A stretch of DNA of 64,000 nt from positions 124,001 to 188,000 of the forward strand of contig JBAMJV010003033.1 of assembly GCA_037951105.1 (NCBI GenBank), in the 5' to 3' direction. Position 1 is the stretch's first letter, and each line of letters starts with the position of its first letter. The notes below the pieces were generated by a model that searched no databases, had not been told where the DNA came from, and saw only the letters and a program-made list of their open reading frames with translations. The translations under genes were made by a program, and so were the position numbers. This DNA is from Echinarachnius parma. Taxonomy: Eukaryota > Echinodermata > Echinoidea > Clypeasteroida > Echinarachniidae. This document shows, in pieces, positions 12,554 to 25,671 of the stretch.

Positions 12554-12783
12554 TATGGCCCGGTCAGATATCAACGGACATCGGAAACGTATGCCCAACG
12601 AATAGACAATTTGTGAAATTAAATTATCCGGTGATGAAAGTCGTCTCCATTGCTTCATGTACAAAACATAGAACAACGTACATCACCGGACAAGGAACGG
12701 ACAAGAAACGTATAGAATGGATGGAAAATTTAGCTCTCCGTTTGACCTCCGTTTGCTCAATCCGTTGATATGTGACCGGGCTA
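12554..12783. mobile_element. 230-bp inverted-repeat element, TA-flanked (family G), copy 1
   Basis: Left end GGCCCGGTCAGATATCAACG pairs with right end CGTTGATATGTGACCGGGC. TA lies outside both ends, consistent with a TA target duplication. No transposase frame. It is CpG-richer than its surroundings. A diverged relative lies at 33617-33820. Confidence 0.65.
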
Positions 12784-12867
12784 TTAATTGTAGAATAATA
12801 ACTATGTGATTCATGTCTGCAAACCATGAAACAGATCAATCTATATACCCAGTCATATATGCGTTTG

Positions 12868-13293
12868 TTAAAGGGGACCACCAGGCAAAGAACAACACAT
12901 TATTATATGTTTTGGTACCGTTTTGTGATATCAAATAGATACCCAACATTTTGCAAAGGGTTGTGTAATTCATAAACAAATCAATTAATTTCCACCACTT
13001 ACGGAACCACTACTATTTCCTGGTTCCATACGGGCCAACCATTTGCGAGTGCGCCAATGCTATTCACGCGTACGTTTGTAGACAATAGATTCCCGGGCGA
13101 TTCGTTCGCTCTGCACACATTAGTCTTCGCAATTTAGACCGCATGAACGCTTGCTTTAGAATGGTGATGCGTTTTCCAATTATATATTTTTTTCTGGAAA
13201 CATATTTTTGTGAACTTGTTGATGGAATGGAATACTAAAGATGTTACTTTTCTTTAATAAGAATATTATTTTTTGGGTGGTGGTACCCTTTAA
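12868..13293. mobile_element. TTAA MITE family C, full copy
   Basis: It begins TTAAAGGGGACCACCAGG and ends GGTGGTGGTACCCTTTAA. The 426 bp carry no coding capacity. The ends fit TTAAAGGRR. An internally deleted copy lies at 22073-22298. Confidence 0.8.
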
Positions 13294-13639
13294 ATAAATT
13301 AAATGGATGATCACACGACTTTGGATCTAAAAGCCAAAATGATTAAACCCAAAATGATTAAACCCAGATCATAAATTACTTATTCAAATTTGATGGATTA
13401 TTTGATTAATATGTAAACATGTGCATAAGAAATCGTAGTCTAGACAAATTTCATTGCAAAGCCAATGTTATAATCTAAATTAAAATGAATCTTGACATAT
13501 TTTCAACAAATTTAATCTTTTACACAATTTGTGGTGAAACATTACATGTTAAAGCATTTGATTTGATGTTGTTGCTACTTTTGCTTTATTGAATAAAAGA
13601 AAATTCTTGATTGAAATGTCATGTAATAAAAAATACCCA

Positions 13640-13770
13640 AAATGTGATACAAATCTAATTTTGAAGTACAAATACAAAAATTATGATACAAATCTCATTG
13701 TGAAGTATGGAAGAAATGATAACAAATACAAAAATGATGATACAAATCCTAATTGTGAAGCATAGAAGGA
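13640..13770 (+). repeat. Degenerate tandem repeat, about 55-bp unit
   Basis: Three units contain GATACAAATCTAATTTTGAAG-like and ACAAATACAAAAA segments. Non-coding. Confidence 0.65.
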
Positions 13771-13989
13771 AATGGTAGTTAGGACGGGAAATTGTGCTAT
13801 ATATAATTCCCACTGATAAGATATCTTTGAAAGATACATGTAATTAATAATTTATCATATACATGTATATATGCATCATCTTGGTGGCACAAAGCTCTCC
13901 CCGTTAACTTTTGCCCAAGATAACAAAATTGCTTTCAATAGATTTTGTATGAAATGTTCTCACCCACCATTATATTTATTGCGTGGACA

Positions 13990-14590
13990 GTTCTCCCTCT
14001 TATAAAACTGCACAATTAGTCAGTAACCATAGCATTGTATGTGTAAATTGTCTATTCAAAGCGTCCTATTCGTTCCAAATGTTTGACGTAATAGCTGCTT
14101 TCAAATTATACCCCACGCAGCATTTCATTTTATATGAATCGATCAATTTTTATAACAGAAAGAGGTTTCTCATAATATAAAAAATATAATGCATGCTTTT
14201 TCTTCATGCTTTATTAAATCAGTTTTTATGGGTCATTTTGCAAAATTGCCATGTTAATATATCATCAACCCTTTCATTCAGAGCCTTCAGTCCTTTCCAA
14301 ATGTTTGATATTAATACCTTCTTTAAAAAGATGCCCCATATAGCGCCATTGTAAACATAAAAGCATAATGTAAGAGAATTTTACTGATAAAAAAAACTTT
14401 GATGGCCATTTGGTTAACTGCTTTATTAGATATTATTTTATGGGTCATTTTGCACAATTGCCATTTGCATACCACTTTCATTTTGATACAGATCTTTCTC
14501 CTTTGCAAATGTTCTGACTACTTTAATGCACTGCTGTTAATTTCTTATAGAAGTAAACAGCTTCAAGAGAATGTAAGAACATACCTCTAA
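13990..14590 (+). repeat. Degenerate tandem repeat, unit about 215-225 bp
   Basis: TTATGGGTCATTTTGC recurs about 213 bp apart (about 14226 and 14439). TTCCAAATGTTTGA recurs about 222 bp apart (about 14074 and 14297). Together they show roughly three decayed units. Confidence 0.6.
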
Positions 14591-15158
14591 AAATGTAAAA
14601 GGTAATTTCATCCTGTTCATATTTTTCTCATTTATCAGAATAAATGTTCACAATAACAAAATTCACAATATACAATGGAGGAATTGTCGCAAATATTGAA
14701 GGCAATTATTCTGTTTACATTTTACTTTAAATGAGCTAGCTGTAGAGCAAGAAAAGTTATTATGTTCCATATTTGTTCAATTTCATCTTGTAACCATGCC
14801 AACCACTTGCTTACCCTGGTAACTCCGGGGCCAATAAGCACACAAACAAGGAGCTTCTTGCGCTAACTATGATAGCAGTTTTATCTTTAGATTGCAAAAG
14901 TAAACTGTATTTTATGAGTGTGCATGCTTGCCTCTGTGTGCTGATGGATGTATTATCCATTTATAGATCTGTGGTGTGTTGTAATTGAGATAGGACTAAT
15001 TGCAGACTGTTTTATTCATACTATTTTGATACAACAAAATTCTGCTTCCCATCTTTAAAGATATATTTACAGGAGAAATTTGGACTGATTCTCTGTGCAT
15101 GATCATTCTGGGTTTGCATCGATTATATACTTTCTTATTTGTTACTCAGCTTCCATTT

Positions 15159-15402
15159 GTGACTGACTATAGCAAAACCCGGCACTTGTCACTAATTCAT
15201 GTTTTATGGCATTTTATATTCACACAATGTGTGTAAAAGACCTATGATTGTAAAATTGAAACAATCATATCTTCGCCAATTATTGACCAATTAGTTAGAA
15301 CAAAGGATCAAATGAAAGCTTGTGATGAGGCATTTGTAATGATATGAAAATCGACATTTTGATTTTTACCGACAAATGACGGGTATTGCTATAGCCGGTC
15401 AC
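15159..15402. mobile_element. MITE with GTGACYGRCTATAGCAAAACCC ends (family H), copy 1
   Basis: It begins GTGACTGACTATAGCAAAAC and ends GCTATAGCCGGTCAC, with CACTTGTC near the left and its complement near the right. Length 244 bp. Copies recur at 23066-23296 and 31706-31956. Target duplication is unclear. Confidence 0.75.
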
Positions 15403-15743
15403 ATTTAGTCATGTTTTCCTATAAAGTTAAAGTGGCCCCGACATCAAAAGGATGCAAAATTACTTTTAGACTGATTAAACAAAATTTTCACTGAGAATCT
15501 TTATATGATGTAAAGTGTATTTCCCCCCCCCCCCCCTCATGTTTTTTTTTTTTTTTGCCCAAATGCTGTTTGCATTAATTACAGAAAAGGGGCATGACAT
15601 TGCAGTTTTGTATGTGTCTAGATAAATGCACTTGACATAATTGAGCCATTCCTCTGAAATCGCAAGTTTTCAGGGGGCGGGGCTTAGGAAGTCCTGGAAG
15701 CCTTTTAAACTGGTGAAAATGTGTCATTTTCTGTTATTGTACT

Positions 15744-15826
15744 TTAACTCCCTTCACTTCACAGGAACTGGGTGGGTTGTGTACAAAGTCTATGGAGATT
15801 TCTGAATCTTGAAGGGAACGGGTTAA
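15744..15826. mobile_element. 83-bp TTAA-flanked mini-element (family I), copy 1
   Basis: It begins TTAACTCCCTTC and ends GAAGGGAACGGGTTAA, with TCTATGGAGAT in the interior. Diverged relatives occur at 22332-22412, about 23398-23481, 47006-47090, 53951-54012 and 59106-59170. Consistent ends and size suggest a very small mobile hairpin, but this is inference. Confidence 0.45.
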
Positions 15827-16208
15827 TATGTATAATATGTATTTAAATACAATCCAGGCTTGAATATTAACACCCAAAATATTTAAATATGTAATAATAA
15901 GGAATTTCATTCAGGCACCTATAATATAATTTCTGAAGAGAATCAGACAAATTTGAATTTTTAGATCAGTGTATAGTTTCCCTTTTCTGTTTGTACATTT
16001 ATTTCACAAGTTGGCAGACTGAGTCAGTATGTTAAAAAGCAAAATAAATAACTGATATAAATGAAAATGAGCAAAGAAAATGGGGCCTCCAGGTTTATAA
16101 AGCTTCTGAGTTCTAAGGGTAGTAGTGCCACACATAATTTAGTCTTTATTTTCTGTTGACCCGTTAGTATATTTTAAGGAAAGGTTTTACCAATCATATA
16201 TAAATCAT

Positions 16209-16228
16209 TTAGGGTTAGGGTTAGGGTT
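16209..16228 (+). repeat. Short telomere-like TTAGGG run
   Basis: Three perfect TTAGGG units plus TT. It lies about 80 bp left of a minisatellite whose complement also carries TTTAGG steps. Confidence 0.85.
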
Positions 16229-16305
16229 CTGTTTTTTTTCTTCTTCAATTCTGCCACTTCCTTTCCTCTTTTTCTCTTTCTTGCAAAAAAGTAATTATTT
16301 TGTAA

Positions 16306-17105
16306 GCCCCCTCTAAACCTAAACCTAATCTATCCATACCAGGCTACTAAACTTAGCCCCCTCTAAACCTAAACCTAATCCACCCATACCAGGCTACTAA
16401 ACGTAGCCCCCTCTAAACCTAAACCTAATCCACCCATACCAGGCTACTAAACTTAGCCCCCTCTAAACCTAAACCTAATCTATCCATACCAGGCTACTAA
16501 ACTTAGCCCCCTCTAAACCTAAACCTAATCCACCCATACCAGGCTACTAAACTTAGCCCCCTCTAAACCTAAACCTAATCTATCCATACCAGGCTACTAA
16601 ACTTAGCCCCCTCTAAACCTAAACCTAATCCACCCATACCAGGCTACTAAACTTAGCCCCCTCTAAACCTAAACCTAATCTATCCATACCAGGCTACTAA
16701 ACTTAGCCCCCTCTAAACCTAAACCTAATCCACCCATACCAGGCTACTAAACTTAGTCCCCTCTAAACCTAAACCTAATCCACCCATACTAAGCTACTAA
16801 ACTTAGCCCCCTCTAAACCTAAACCTAATCCACCCATACCAGGCTACTAAACTTAGCCCCCTTTAAATCTAAACCTAATCCACCCATACCAGGCTACTAA
16901 ACTTAGCCCCCTCTAACCCTAAACCTAATCCACCCATACCAGGCTACTAAACTTAGCCCCCTCTAAATCTAAACCTAATCCACCCATACCAGGCTACTAA
17001 ACTTAGCCCCCTCTAAACCTAAACCTAATCCACCCATACCAGGCTACTAAACTTAGCCCCCTCTAAACCTAAACCTAATCCACCCATACCAGGCTACAAA
17101 ACTTG
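16306..17105 (+). repeat. 50-bp minisatellite, 16 units
   Basis: Sixteen contiguous 50-bp units each contain CCTAAACCTAAACCTAATC and CATACCAGGCTACTAAAC. Two unit types differ at TATCC versus CACCC. In units 4-9 they alternate, giving a 100-bp higher-order period; the last seven units are all CACCC. Units are nearly identical, so the array is young or homogenised. There are no unique spacers between units. Confidence 0.95.
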
Positions 17106-17582
17106 CCTAATTAAAGGTAGTTTGGCTTTGTAAATCAGATACATGGTGCCATCTTGCAAACACCTTGTGCACGGTGCGTAGTACAAACTGTCATGTAGTG
17201 TGCACAAACTAGCCTAGTTCAAAATGGTGAATCATGGTGTAGCATCACCAAGCTTGACAATCTTTTAAAACTTTAAATACCAGTGATATAGAGTTCCACT
17301 TAACGGAAATCCTGAGTTCTGGTAGGGAAATTTCATCTAAATCTCATTAAATCCTATGCAATTGGTACCCATTTTTATAGTTAAAATTACATTACCATAA
17401 GTTTGCATTTTGGAAGAAAATGCACAGTTGGGGAGGAATCTTTGAATTATTTTGCTCATGATCTCCTGAAAATGTTTGTAATTAAATATAAAATGGGTAG
17501 AAGAATCCCTGCATTCTGATTGGTCAATTAGCATGTAAAAGTTTTTTACTGATGCATGAAATAAAATAAAAAAATAAAATAA

Positions 17583-17657
17583 AATGAAATGAAATGAAAT
17601 GAAATGAAATGAAATGAAATGAAATGAAATGAAATGAAATGAAATGAAATGAAATGT
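17583..17657 (+). repeat. Pentanucleotide microsatellite (AAATG)n
   Basis: About 15 perfect AAATG units, preceded by degenerate AAAAT units. The Phe/His/Ser-rich frame on the minus strand is a by-product. Confidence 0.9.
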
Positions 17658-17804
17658 CATTTAAAAAATTTTTTTTTTATTTAAATTTGTTTTTATATTA
17701 AAAAAAAAATGAATGATATAAAAAAAATCATTTAAATTAAACAAAAAAATCCAATTTTTTCCCCAGCCATGGGTCAGTAATTTTGAAGCCATGGGTCAGC
17801 ATAT

Positions 17805-17930
17805 TTCGTGGATCGGTAAGAATTGTATGCACTCTTTAAATTTGGAAATGGTCTAAAACCCACTCGCTGCGCTCATGGGTTTAAACCATACCAAAGTAAA
17901 ACTTGTGCATCCAATTCGTACCGATCCACT
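17805..17930. mobile_element. Fold-back element of about 126 bp
   Basis: GTGGATCGGTAAGAATTG on the left pairs with CAATTCGTACCGATCCAC on the right. GGTCTAAAACCCA and TGGGTTTAAACC pair inside, around a short CpG-containing loop (CTCGCTGCGCTC). Confidence 0.6.
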
Positions 17931-19653
17931 CATGCCTGTGCATCATTTGTATACTGATCTACGCTACACAATGTATTAACCATGCAGAACAAATCTAAAA
18001 CACTTGTGGAAAAACAATTTCATTATCAGTATGCAATATATTCGAAGAGAACTTCACAGTACTACTTAGGAAAAAATTGCGTATTTCTAGAAGGATTTTG
18101 TAGCTATATTTGCAGGACTAGTCACCTGGTTACAAATCTTTTGCCGATGCAGAATTGTGCAGGAATTTCCATCCAATATCCTACAAGATTACCCGAATAC
18201 ATATTTCATACAGTTTGCAGCAACTCCCCAGACAATTCTCTTTGATTATGATTTTCACCATCTTTTGGTTTCATTACAGTCATTTCTTTCTTTAGATAAA
18301 CACATGATTCAAAATAGAACTTTGTTATTCAAGAAAAATAATTCTTGTAACTGTATGAAGTTATCAGAACTTTGATTGTTTTCTTCTGATGGTTTGAATT
18401 CTGTGAATAATAAATCTTTTTCTACAAGATCACTTACAGCGCATCATCTCTATTGTATGTAAGGCAGATTTTACATTAACATTTACCAAAGAAAGGTTCT
18501 TGGGACTTTTGGGGGGGAATACTTTTTAATTAGTGCTTTAACTGCTTAATTACATTTATTTTACTTAACACTTAAACCTTGTCTCTAAATGTTTGACAAC
18601 ACCATTGAAATGTTGTACTTCAGCAATCCTGGCAACTACAGCTACCCAAACACATTGCGAGAAAGAACATTTCTAAGTGACGCAGTAAGGCTTAACATGT
18701 GCAAAGGCTCAAAACAAAATCATTACAAATATATATATTTCATTTGTTATATGTTCAGACATTTACATAAATGCTGAACGTCTATTCATTTTAAGGTAAT
18801 TTAAATGCTTGGTAACGGTATTGACTCAGCGCTATTTGTAATGAATGAGGAAATGCAGTATGAACATGCATGAGTAGGGTTTGGGGCTGGGATTAGGATA
18901 AGGGATTGAGATTAGCGTGGGGTGGGGGGCGGTTAGGTTTCAATTTTAATTTCAATTTATTTCCGCTTATAAAAACAAACATCAAATGCATGATTACAAT
19001 TTAAATGGTATGCAAAACAAAAGTGGGGAAATCATAAAAAAGCGCATGAAGACTTGTGGAAATGATCCCTGGTTTGCATTTAAAAAATACAACTTATACT
19101 CTTATCACAATATAAAAAATTAATTAAACTAATAGCAACATTTATATATATATATATATATAAACCAAAAAAAAGAAGAAAAATAAATAAATTTGGAAAC
19201 ATTTTTACATAATGACATCATTTAACAGTCAATTACTCTTATCGACAAATAAGATTTTAGAAATAAGGTTTAGAGTTGGGGTCAAGTTTGTAATCGGGGG
19301 AAGGGAAGTTTTAGGCCTCATGACGTAGTCCAAATGAGAAGTAGACCAAATGGGTGTAGACCAAACAAGCATATAACCCAGAGAACATGCACCACCAGTT
19401 GTCATTCTTTGATCAGAAATTCAGAATCATATTATCGTTCAATAGAGTATGATTGATTACTTGTTGAGAGAAGTAACATTATTTTAGCTTTGTGTGCCAG
19501 TAGAAATGCTTACGATGTATTGATATGGTGACCGTTGTCTAGAGTTCAATGTTTAAAACCATTTCTCCCTTTTTGTAAAATAATAGTATGTCATAATATT
19601 TTCTATTTGGTGATTCCTTGAAAATGTGTGTATAATCAATATGATTTCAAAGA

Positions 19654-20217
19654 TTAAAGGGATAGTTGAGTTTTGGTAGAGAGGGCGCTAGACTACTTAT
19701 TTTGTTTGTGAGGTAATGAAAAACTTGAGTGTAAAATTTGAAAGAGCATAATATTTAAATAATAAAATCATCTTTGTTTGATCAAAATCGGTTCAGAGAC
19801 GGCTGAAATATCCATAAATATAACAATTTGTAATAAAGCTGGGGCCCCAGGTTTATTAGAGAATTTTGAACCAGCCGTTAAAAATTCCAAAAAATGCTTC
19901 CTCTTTTCAAAAAGTTACAAAATAGGTATTTAAATAGTTGTTGGTTATTTCTCTATCTAATCACTATTTCAACAAAACATCACATGCACAATATTTTATT
20001 CAAAATGGTTGAAACCGATGAGTGTTTAGAGAGCGCCCTCTTACGTTTTAACGGCTCTTTTTGAATGATAGCATGATCTTTACTACGTCATTTGTAATTT
20101 TGTGTTCCATTCTAGTTATAACTATTAGTTTGTAATGTAATGATGCAGGTTTTGGTTACTAAAATTCAGTTTCACCAAAACTGTACTCTCCTTACCAGAA
20201 CTCAACTATCCCTTTAA
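19654..20217. mobile_element. TTAA MITE family D, copy 1
   Basis: It begins TTAAAGGGATAGTTGAG and ends CTCAACTATCCCTTTAA. Length is 564 bp including both TTAA, with no frame. It is nearly identical to 61145-61707 over its whole length. A decayed inverted relative lies at 37668-38034. Confidence 0.9.
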
Positions 20218-20959
20218 GAAACTATTGGTAAGTATAAACACTAGTCAAGTGACCGTGAAAATGATAATGAATTAGAAATAAAAAGGATGATTATTCCCCA
20301 TGAAAATAACAAATACAATGATGAAATTAACCCAGATACAAATCAAATGATAATTATAAAATGCAGAATTGAAAATGAAAGTTAATTTAAAGCTGCTGAC
20401 TGAATACAGATCTGTTTGTTTGATTAACAAGTGATTTCAATTCCCCAGAGTGGCTTAGTTCCTGACCGTCACTCGGAAATGAACAAAAAGTTGTGAAAGT
20501 ATCTCGCTGTGTAAAAAATCGATCGGCCTCCATTATCATTTGAGAGATATATATATAATTACTCCTCTTATTAATGATAAATACTACTACGTAAGTGTAT
20601 TCAATAGACTGATAAAATCCTTGTGTGTGTAGACGAATGTACTGAATATGATATGAAAATCAAACACTAACGTCAGTGAGCTATGATTCATAAAAATTAA
20701 ATCACATAATCTATAATTACCCAAATATCTTTTAAATTCATCTTATGAATGTAATCACAGATCTTTAATTATTATAAAGTATATCTTAAAACAAAAAAAG
20801 AAGACAAAAGGAAAGATTTCTCAGATTGATGAATCTTATGATAGCGCTGTCAAATCTGATTCTAAAAGTCTTACTGCCATGTATAATATCAAATTGGAGA
20901 TTTCCTTTTGCATAAATCCGTCCATTGTCACTTGCAGTTCTGAGCTTAAATAAAATTCC

Positions 20960-21610
20960 ATTTACAATATAAAGATACAATTAAATGACTTGGTATGAAC
21001 TGTTCTTTATCCGATCTGACAAGGAGCAAATTTTAAGAATTATGTTCGTTTGTCAATATTTTGAAAATGGTTATGAAACCATTCTGGATCAGCCCTTGGT
21101 AATTATACTTTTACTTTATTATGATCACTAAATTGATCATCAGATACATTAAAAAAAGTTGATTTCAAGGATTATGTAATCACTATGTATATTTGTTCTT
21201 TCTTTTGGGAAATAGATCTTAACCAGATCCAGCTTGGTGCTGATATTTATTATAATATTACTTTATTATCACTAAATTGATAATCAGAAATAACCCCACA
21301 TTTACAATATAAAGACAAAGTAAAATGACTTAGGATGAACTGTTCTGACAAGGAGCGAATTTCAAGAATTATGTAATATGTATATTTGACTTTATTATGA
21401 TCACTAAATTGATTGTCAGATACATAGAAAATGTGACTTGGTATGAACTTACATGAAATAATCTTTTTTTACACTCAAGGATTATGTAATCGCTATGTAT
21501 ATTTGTTCTTTCTTTTGGGAAATAGATCCAGCTTGGTGCAGATATTTATTATAATATTACTTCATTATCACTAAATTGATAATCATAAATGTTGTGACTT
21601 GCTATGAACC
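20960..21610 (+). repeat. Degenerate tandem repeat, unit about 310-340 bp
   Basis: TTACAATATAAAGA recurs at about 20963 and 21301. CAAGGATTATGTAATC recurs at about 21166 and 21477. The phrase CACTAAATTGAT appears repeatedly. About two units with indels. Confidence 0.75.
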
Positions 21611-22072
21611 TAAATGTTATTCAAGTTGAAGCTAATATATATTTATGATTTTTTTTTTGGTTTTCTTTGGTATTTGTAAAAAACAGATTTCAGCATGGTG
21701 TCACATGGCATGCATTTTGATCGTTATCTCGTTTCGGAGTGTCTATCCCAGTCCATTTGGGCAGCTATCTCCAATAATTCAAGTGCCCCCCCCCCCCCCC
21801 CCCCAATAAGTAAGCCCACACTATGCCACTGCCTCAGTAATCTAAATGCTCACCATAGGCATAATCACACCTGCCTTTATTCCTGTTCTCTTAGTTACTC
21901 CCTACTAAATTTTGCAATTCCCAGAGAGTCAATACAAGGTCCACCACTATATTTCCCCTAGGCAATGCGTTAACATTGCACTCTCTCATTTCCCTGTGGA
22001 GCATTCTAGCCAGAGCCACCCTACAGGTGCACAGTGCACTCAAATTACTCAGGATGAGGTAGGGAGCAGCAA

Positions 22073-22298
22073 TTAAAGGGGACCACCAGGCAAAGAACAA
22101 CACATTATTATATGTTTTGGTACCGTTTTGTGATATCAAATAGATACTCAAAATGTTGCAAAGGGTTGTGTAATTCATAAACAAAGCAATTCATTTCCAC
22201 CACTTACGGAACCACTACTATTTCCTGGTTCCATACGGGCCAAGCATTTGCGAGTGTAATAATAAGAATATTATTTTTTGGGTGGTGGTACCCTTTAA
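22073..22298. mobile_element. TTAA MITE family C, internally deleted copy
   Basis: Both ends match 12868-13293, but about 200 bp of interior are missing after GCATTTGCGAGTG. Both TTAA boxes are intact. Confidence 0.85.
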
Positions 22299-22331
22299 AT
22301 GTCTAGCTGAAGTGTGGATACATGGACAAGT

Positions 22332-22412
22332 TTAATCCCTTGCCAAGGAAAGCAGGTGGGCTATGTACAAAGTCTATGGGGATTTCAGATATCTCAAAGG
22401 GAACGGGTTAAT
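22332..22412. mobile_element. Mini-element family I, copy 2
   Basis: It begins TTAATCCCTTGCC and ends AAAGGGAACGGGTTAA. The middle (GTGGGCTATGTACAAAGTCT) matches copy 1 at 15744-15826. Confidence 0.45.
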
Positions 22413-23065
22413 AGGGTGCATGTGTGAACCCATGCATGTCCAGTGCAGGATTATAAGGGAACCCCCTGCAAGGTTTTGTATACTCCACGCTTTTAATCCC
22501 TCTTTTCAAACTGAGTAGTCTCATCATCCAGACACATCTGAGTGACTTTCTGTCAGCTTGAGCTTTCAATTTGGTCTTCATCTAGATACAGAACCTAAAA
22601 TGTCCATATACCCTACCACACACTTGACCTCCAAACCAAACTTAACCATAATCCCAACCAACAATCATTATCATATATCAAACTCTAATCCTCTATAGAT
22701 CCTAATCATAAGTCTCTATTAAAACTGATATGTCAATCACAAGTAACAATGACCTTCTGACTGAGTGCCCTTAATTACACCCGATGTCAGTTGTGTTCTC
22801 AGGACCTTTATATTGATGGGACAGAAATTTATGAAGCTTTATTTATTGATTTGTCTGCCCTTCCCCTTGTTAGTTTTGTTTAAATCAGGGGGAGCAAGGT
22901 GCACACCCGTTTTCCAATTTTCCCATTTTAATTGTGTTTCAAATTCTCTATGATTGATTGAAGTGAAAGAGTGATCTTTATTATTTTGTAATCCTTATTT
23001 ATTGTTTTGTTGACATTGTAAATGTTTACTGTAGGCTAAATGCAACTTGCATGAAACCCATATAT

Positions 23066-23296
23066 GTGACCGGCTATAGCAAAACCCTGCACTTGTCGGT
23101 AATACATGTTTTGAAGAAATGGGCATTTTAAGTTCACATAGTGTGTGTAAAATTGAAACAATATCTTCGCCAATTATTGACCAATCTTTTTGAACAAAGC
23201 ATCAAATGAAAGCTTGTGATGAGGCCTTTCTAATGGTATGAAAATCCTCATCTTGATTTTTACCGACAAGTGCAGGGTTTTGCTATAACCGGTCAC
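23066..23296. mobile_element. MITE family H, copy 2
   Basis: It begins GTGACCGGCTATAGCAAAAC and ends TTTTGCTATAACCGGTCAC, with well-preserved terminal inverted repeats of more than 30 bp. It is the best-preserved of the three copies. Confidence 0.8.
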
Positions 23297-23803
23297 GTAT
23301 ATTATCCCACAAGAAAAACATTTCTTTTTTTCATGGGAAACAAAGTGAAACTGGCCTTGCTTTACATAAATACTTGCAGAAGAAATACTAGCTTTTATCC
23401 CGTTCAGGACTGCTCCCGAATTGGTAGGGTCTATGGAGAATGCATCTTATGCCAACATCGATTGGACTTAAATGGGTTAAGATATATCACACTGGATGTA
23501 TGGAAATGTATCATGTCTGCATTATATACAAGTACCTCCACTTTTAGTGTTCATACTATGTTATTGATTAATAATTGGTTCAATGATTTCCTTTTAATTG
23601 AGCCTACTATGTGTATTTCATCGGCCCACTCTGTTATCTCTTTTGCCCTAAATGTTTTTTGAAAAGGGGTATAGCACAAGGATAGTTTACAAAAATAGTA
23701 CAGGAGGGAAAGAAAAGATCAAAAGAGAGAGCTCATAGCAAATGAGGGAGAGAGTGCGAGAGATGAAAAGGAATAATTGAAAAGGATGAAAAAAGAAAGA
23801 GAG

Positions 23804-23834
<31 letters not shown>

Positions 23835-25663
23835 ATATTATTTTGAGGCACCCCCGCTTGTGAATTGAGTGTAAACATTGAGCTCCATAGCTAGGTTGGG
23901 CCACGGGGGACATATCTCCCACCCTCTCTCTATATATATAGATACTCTGACGTCAATGGAAGCACCCAGGGGGCCAAAGTCTGCCACATCAGCCCTCGTC
24001 AATACCACCACCTTGGTACCCATCGTCAAAAGTTAACCCTCGAGTCACTACGTGGGTTGGAAGTCAAAGGTCTTCTGGTGTATGCCTGGTTACAGTCACA
24101 GGGTCATTGCTTTCTAAACCGTCAAGGATCGGATCGAGAGTTGCAAACAGTTGTCATAACATGGACATTACTTCTGTTCTTAGTTTGATATCGAGAAAAC
24201 TATTTGTGGATGTTACCTTCCCCTTGAGAGTATTGTCTGAATAAAGACAAATCTGACAGGGAATGAAAAGTGACATGATTGAATGCAATACAGTACTGAC
24301 TTGCATCTTATGTACCACTGAGAGCGAAACCGGACTGAAAAACCATAGAGAACTCTGGTGTGAAACTCTTGGTGAAGTACACATATATTTACGATTAAAA
24401 CTATGCTCGATTATTGCCCCGGGGAGAAGCCACTACAACTCGCTACATTTTATTTGTCAACAATACATATCCGCAGAGTAAAGACTAAAGTACACACGCG
24501 GACACGCTCTCTTGCAAAGCCATTCAATTGTTGTGGTTTTGTGTGTGTCTGTGTGTGAATTAATATCGTTATAACTTGTAACTGCGGTTGGTGTATAATA
24601 AAAGAGTCTTGCATGTGCGTTCACAGGGGACAGAAGGGAAGTGTTACCAGAGCATATTACTCTACTGCTGCGCGACCTGTACCGCTGCTAATTACTCTCC
24701 CTCCCATTTTATGACATCTGCAAACTACCGTTTATCTTGCGATATATTGCATCCAATGCTCGTGTACGATACATTTAATGCATGCAGTAGAGACAAAATG
24801 TATATTTGTATTGCAAGCAGCTTTTTGGGGAAAATGCTGAGAATTCTGTAGAACTGTGAAGAGAGAAGCATGCACCGACAGCAGATTTTGGACGCCACCT
24901 TGGTAGAAGAAGATGCAGATGTGAAGTTCATCTCTCTCGTCTAGCCCCTTGATATCCATGACTAAGGCCCATACGGAAACAGAGGTGCTTTAGGAGTGAA
25001 TTTTTCTTCTCTCCAACTCAACTATAATCACGTAATATCTCCAAAAGTAGATGGTTGAGAGAATAACACTTTATATTAAGAAGATTACACCTCTTTTTGA
25101 TGATTATCTGTACTCTATTTGTGGACAGCTGTTTAAGAATGAAGAGATTTTACACCCTTGGGTACTGGGTTGATTGATGACTACTATCATTTATCATCGT
25201 GCACGTGCAGGAACGCAATACATCCTGAGTGATCGTTGTGTTATTGTTTTAAAAACTATTGATCATCCATCAAGTCTATGCAGAGCAACAGGATTTTCGT
25301 TGATAAGCATCAACTCTTTTAATAAGACGGAGGAAAATCTCATCTCTGAATCACAGATGATAATTCAACGAGTCCATCTCGCAAAGTAAGACATATTTTC
25401 TCGATGAGCAAGTAATCGCTTATCTGTTGCTATGGTTACGATTGCCAAGGGAGCGATGCTGATCAAGCAGAGCGATTAACTTCTACAGATTACCTTGCAC
25501 TACGGCAGCAATCACATATCTATAAAGAATTCACAGGAAAAAAAATTGGTGAAAAACACTCTCCCTTTTCAAAAAAATTCCAGCTGTACCGTAATCGTAA
25601 TCGGTAGATCAAATAGCTGGCATGTGGTTGGGAGGTCGTGAGATTGAACTGTAGCTGGTTGTT

Positions 25664-25671
25664 TGACGTCA
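25664..25671. promoter_or_regulatory. CRE palindrome TGACGTCA upstream of exon 1M
   Basis: An exact CREB/ATF site about 300 bp upstream of the TATA box at 25962. Its position suits a proximal regulatory element for the exon 1M promoter, but binding is inference. Confidence 0.4.

Noticed and set aside
16306-17105. Regular array resembling a CRISPR
   Set aside because: The 50-bp units are contiguous with no unique spacers, and the genome is clearly eukaryotic; it is a minisatellite.
17337-17660. 107-codon minus-strand frame rich in Phe/His/Ser
   Set aside because: Half of it is the (AAATG)n microsatellite read in reverse.
24870-24944. Short frame starting MHRQQILDATLVEED
   Set aside because: Only 24 codons, closed on both sides by stops, with no splice sites; too short to support without conservation data.
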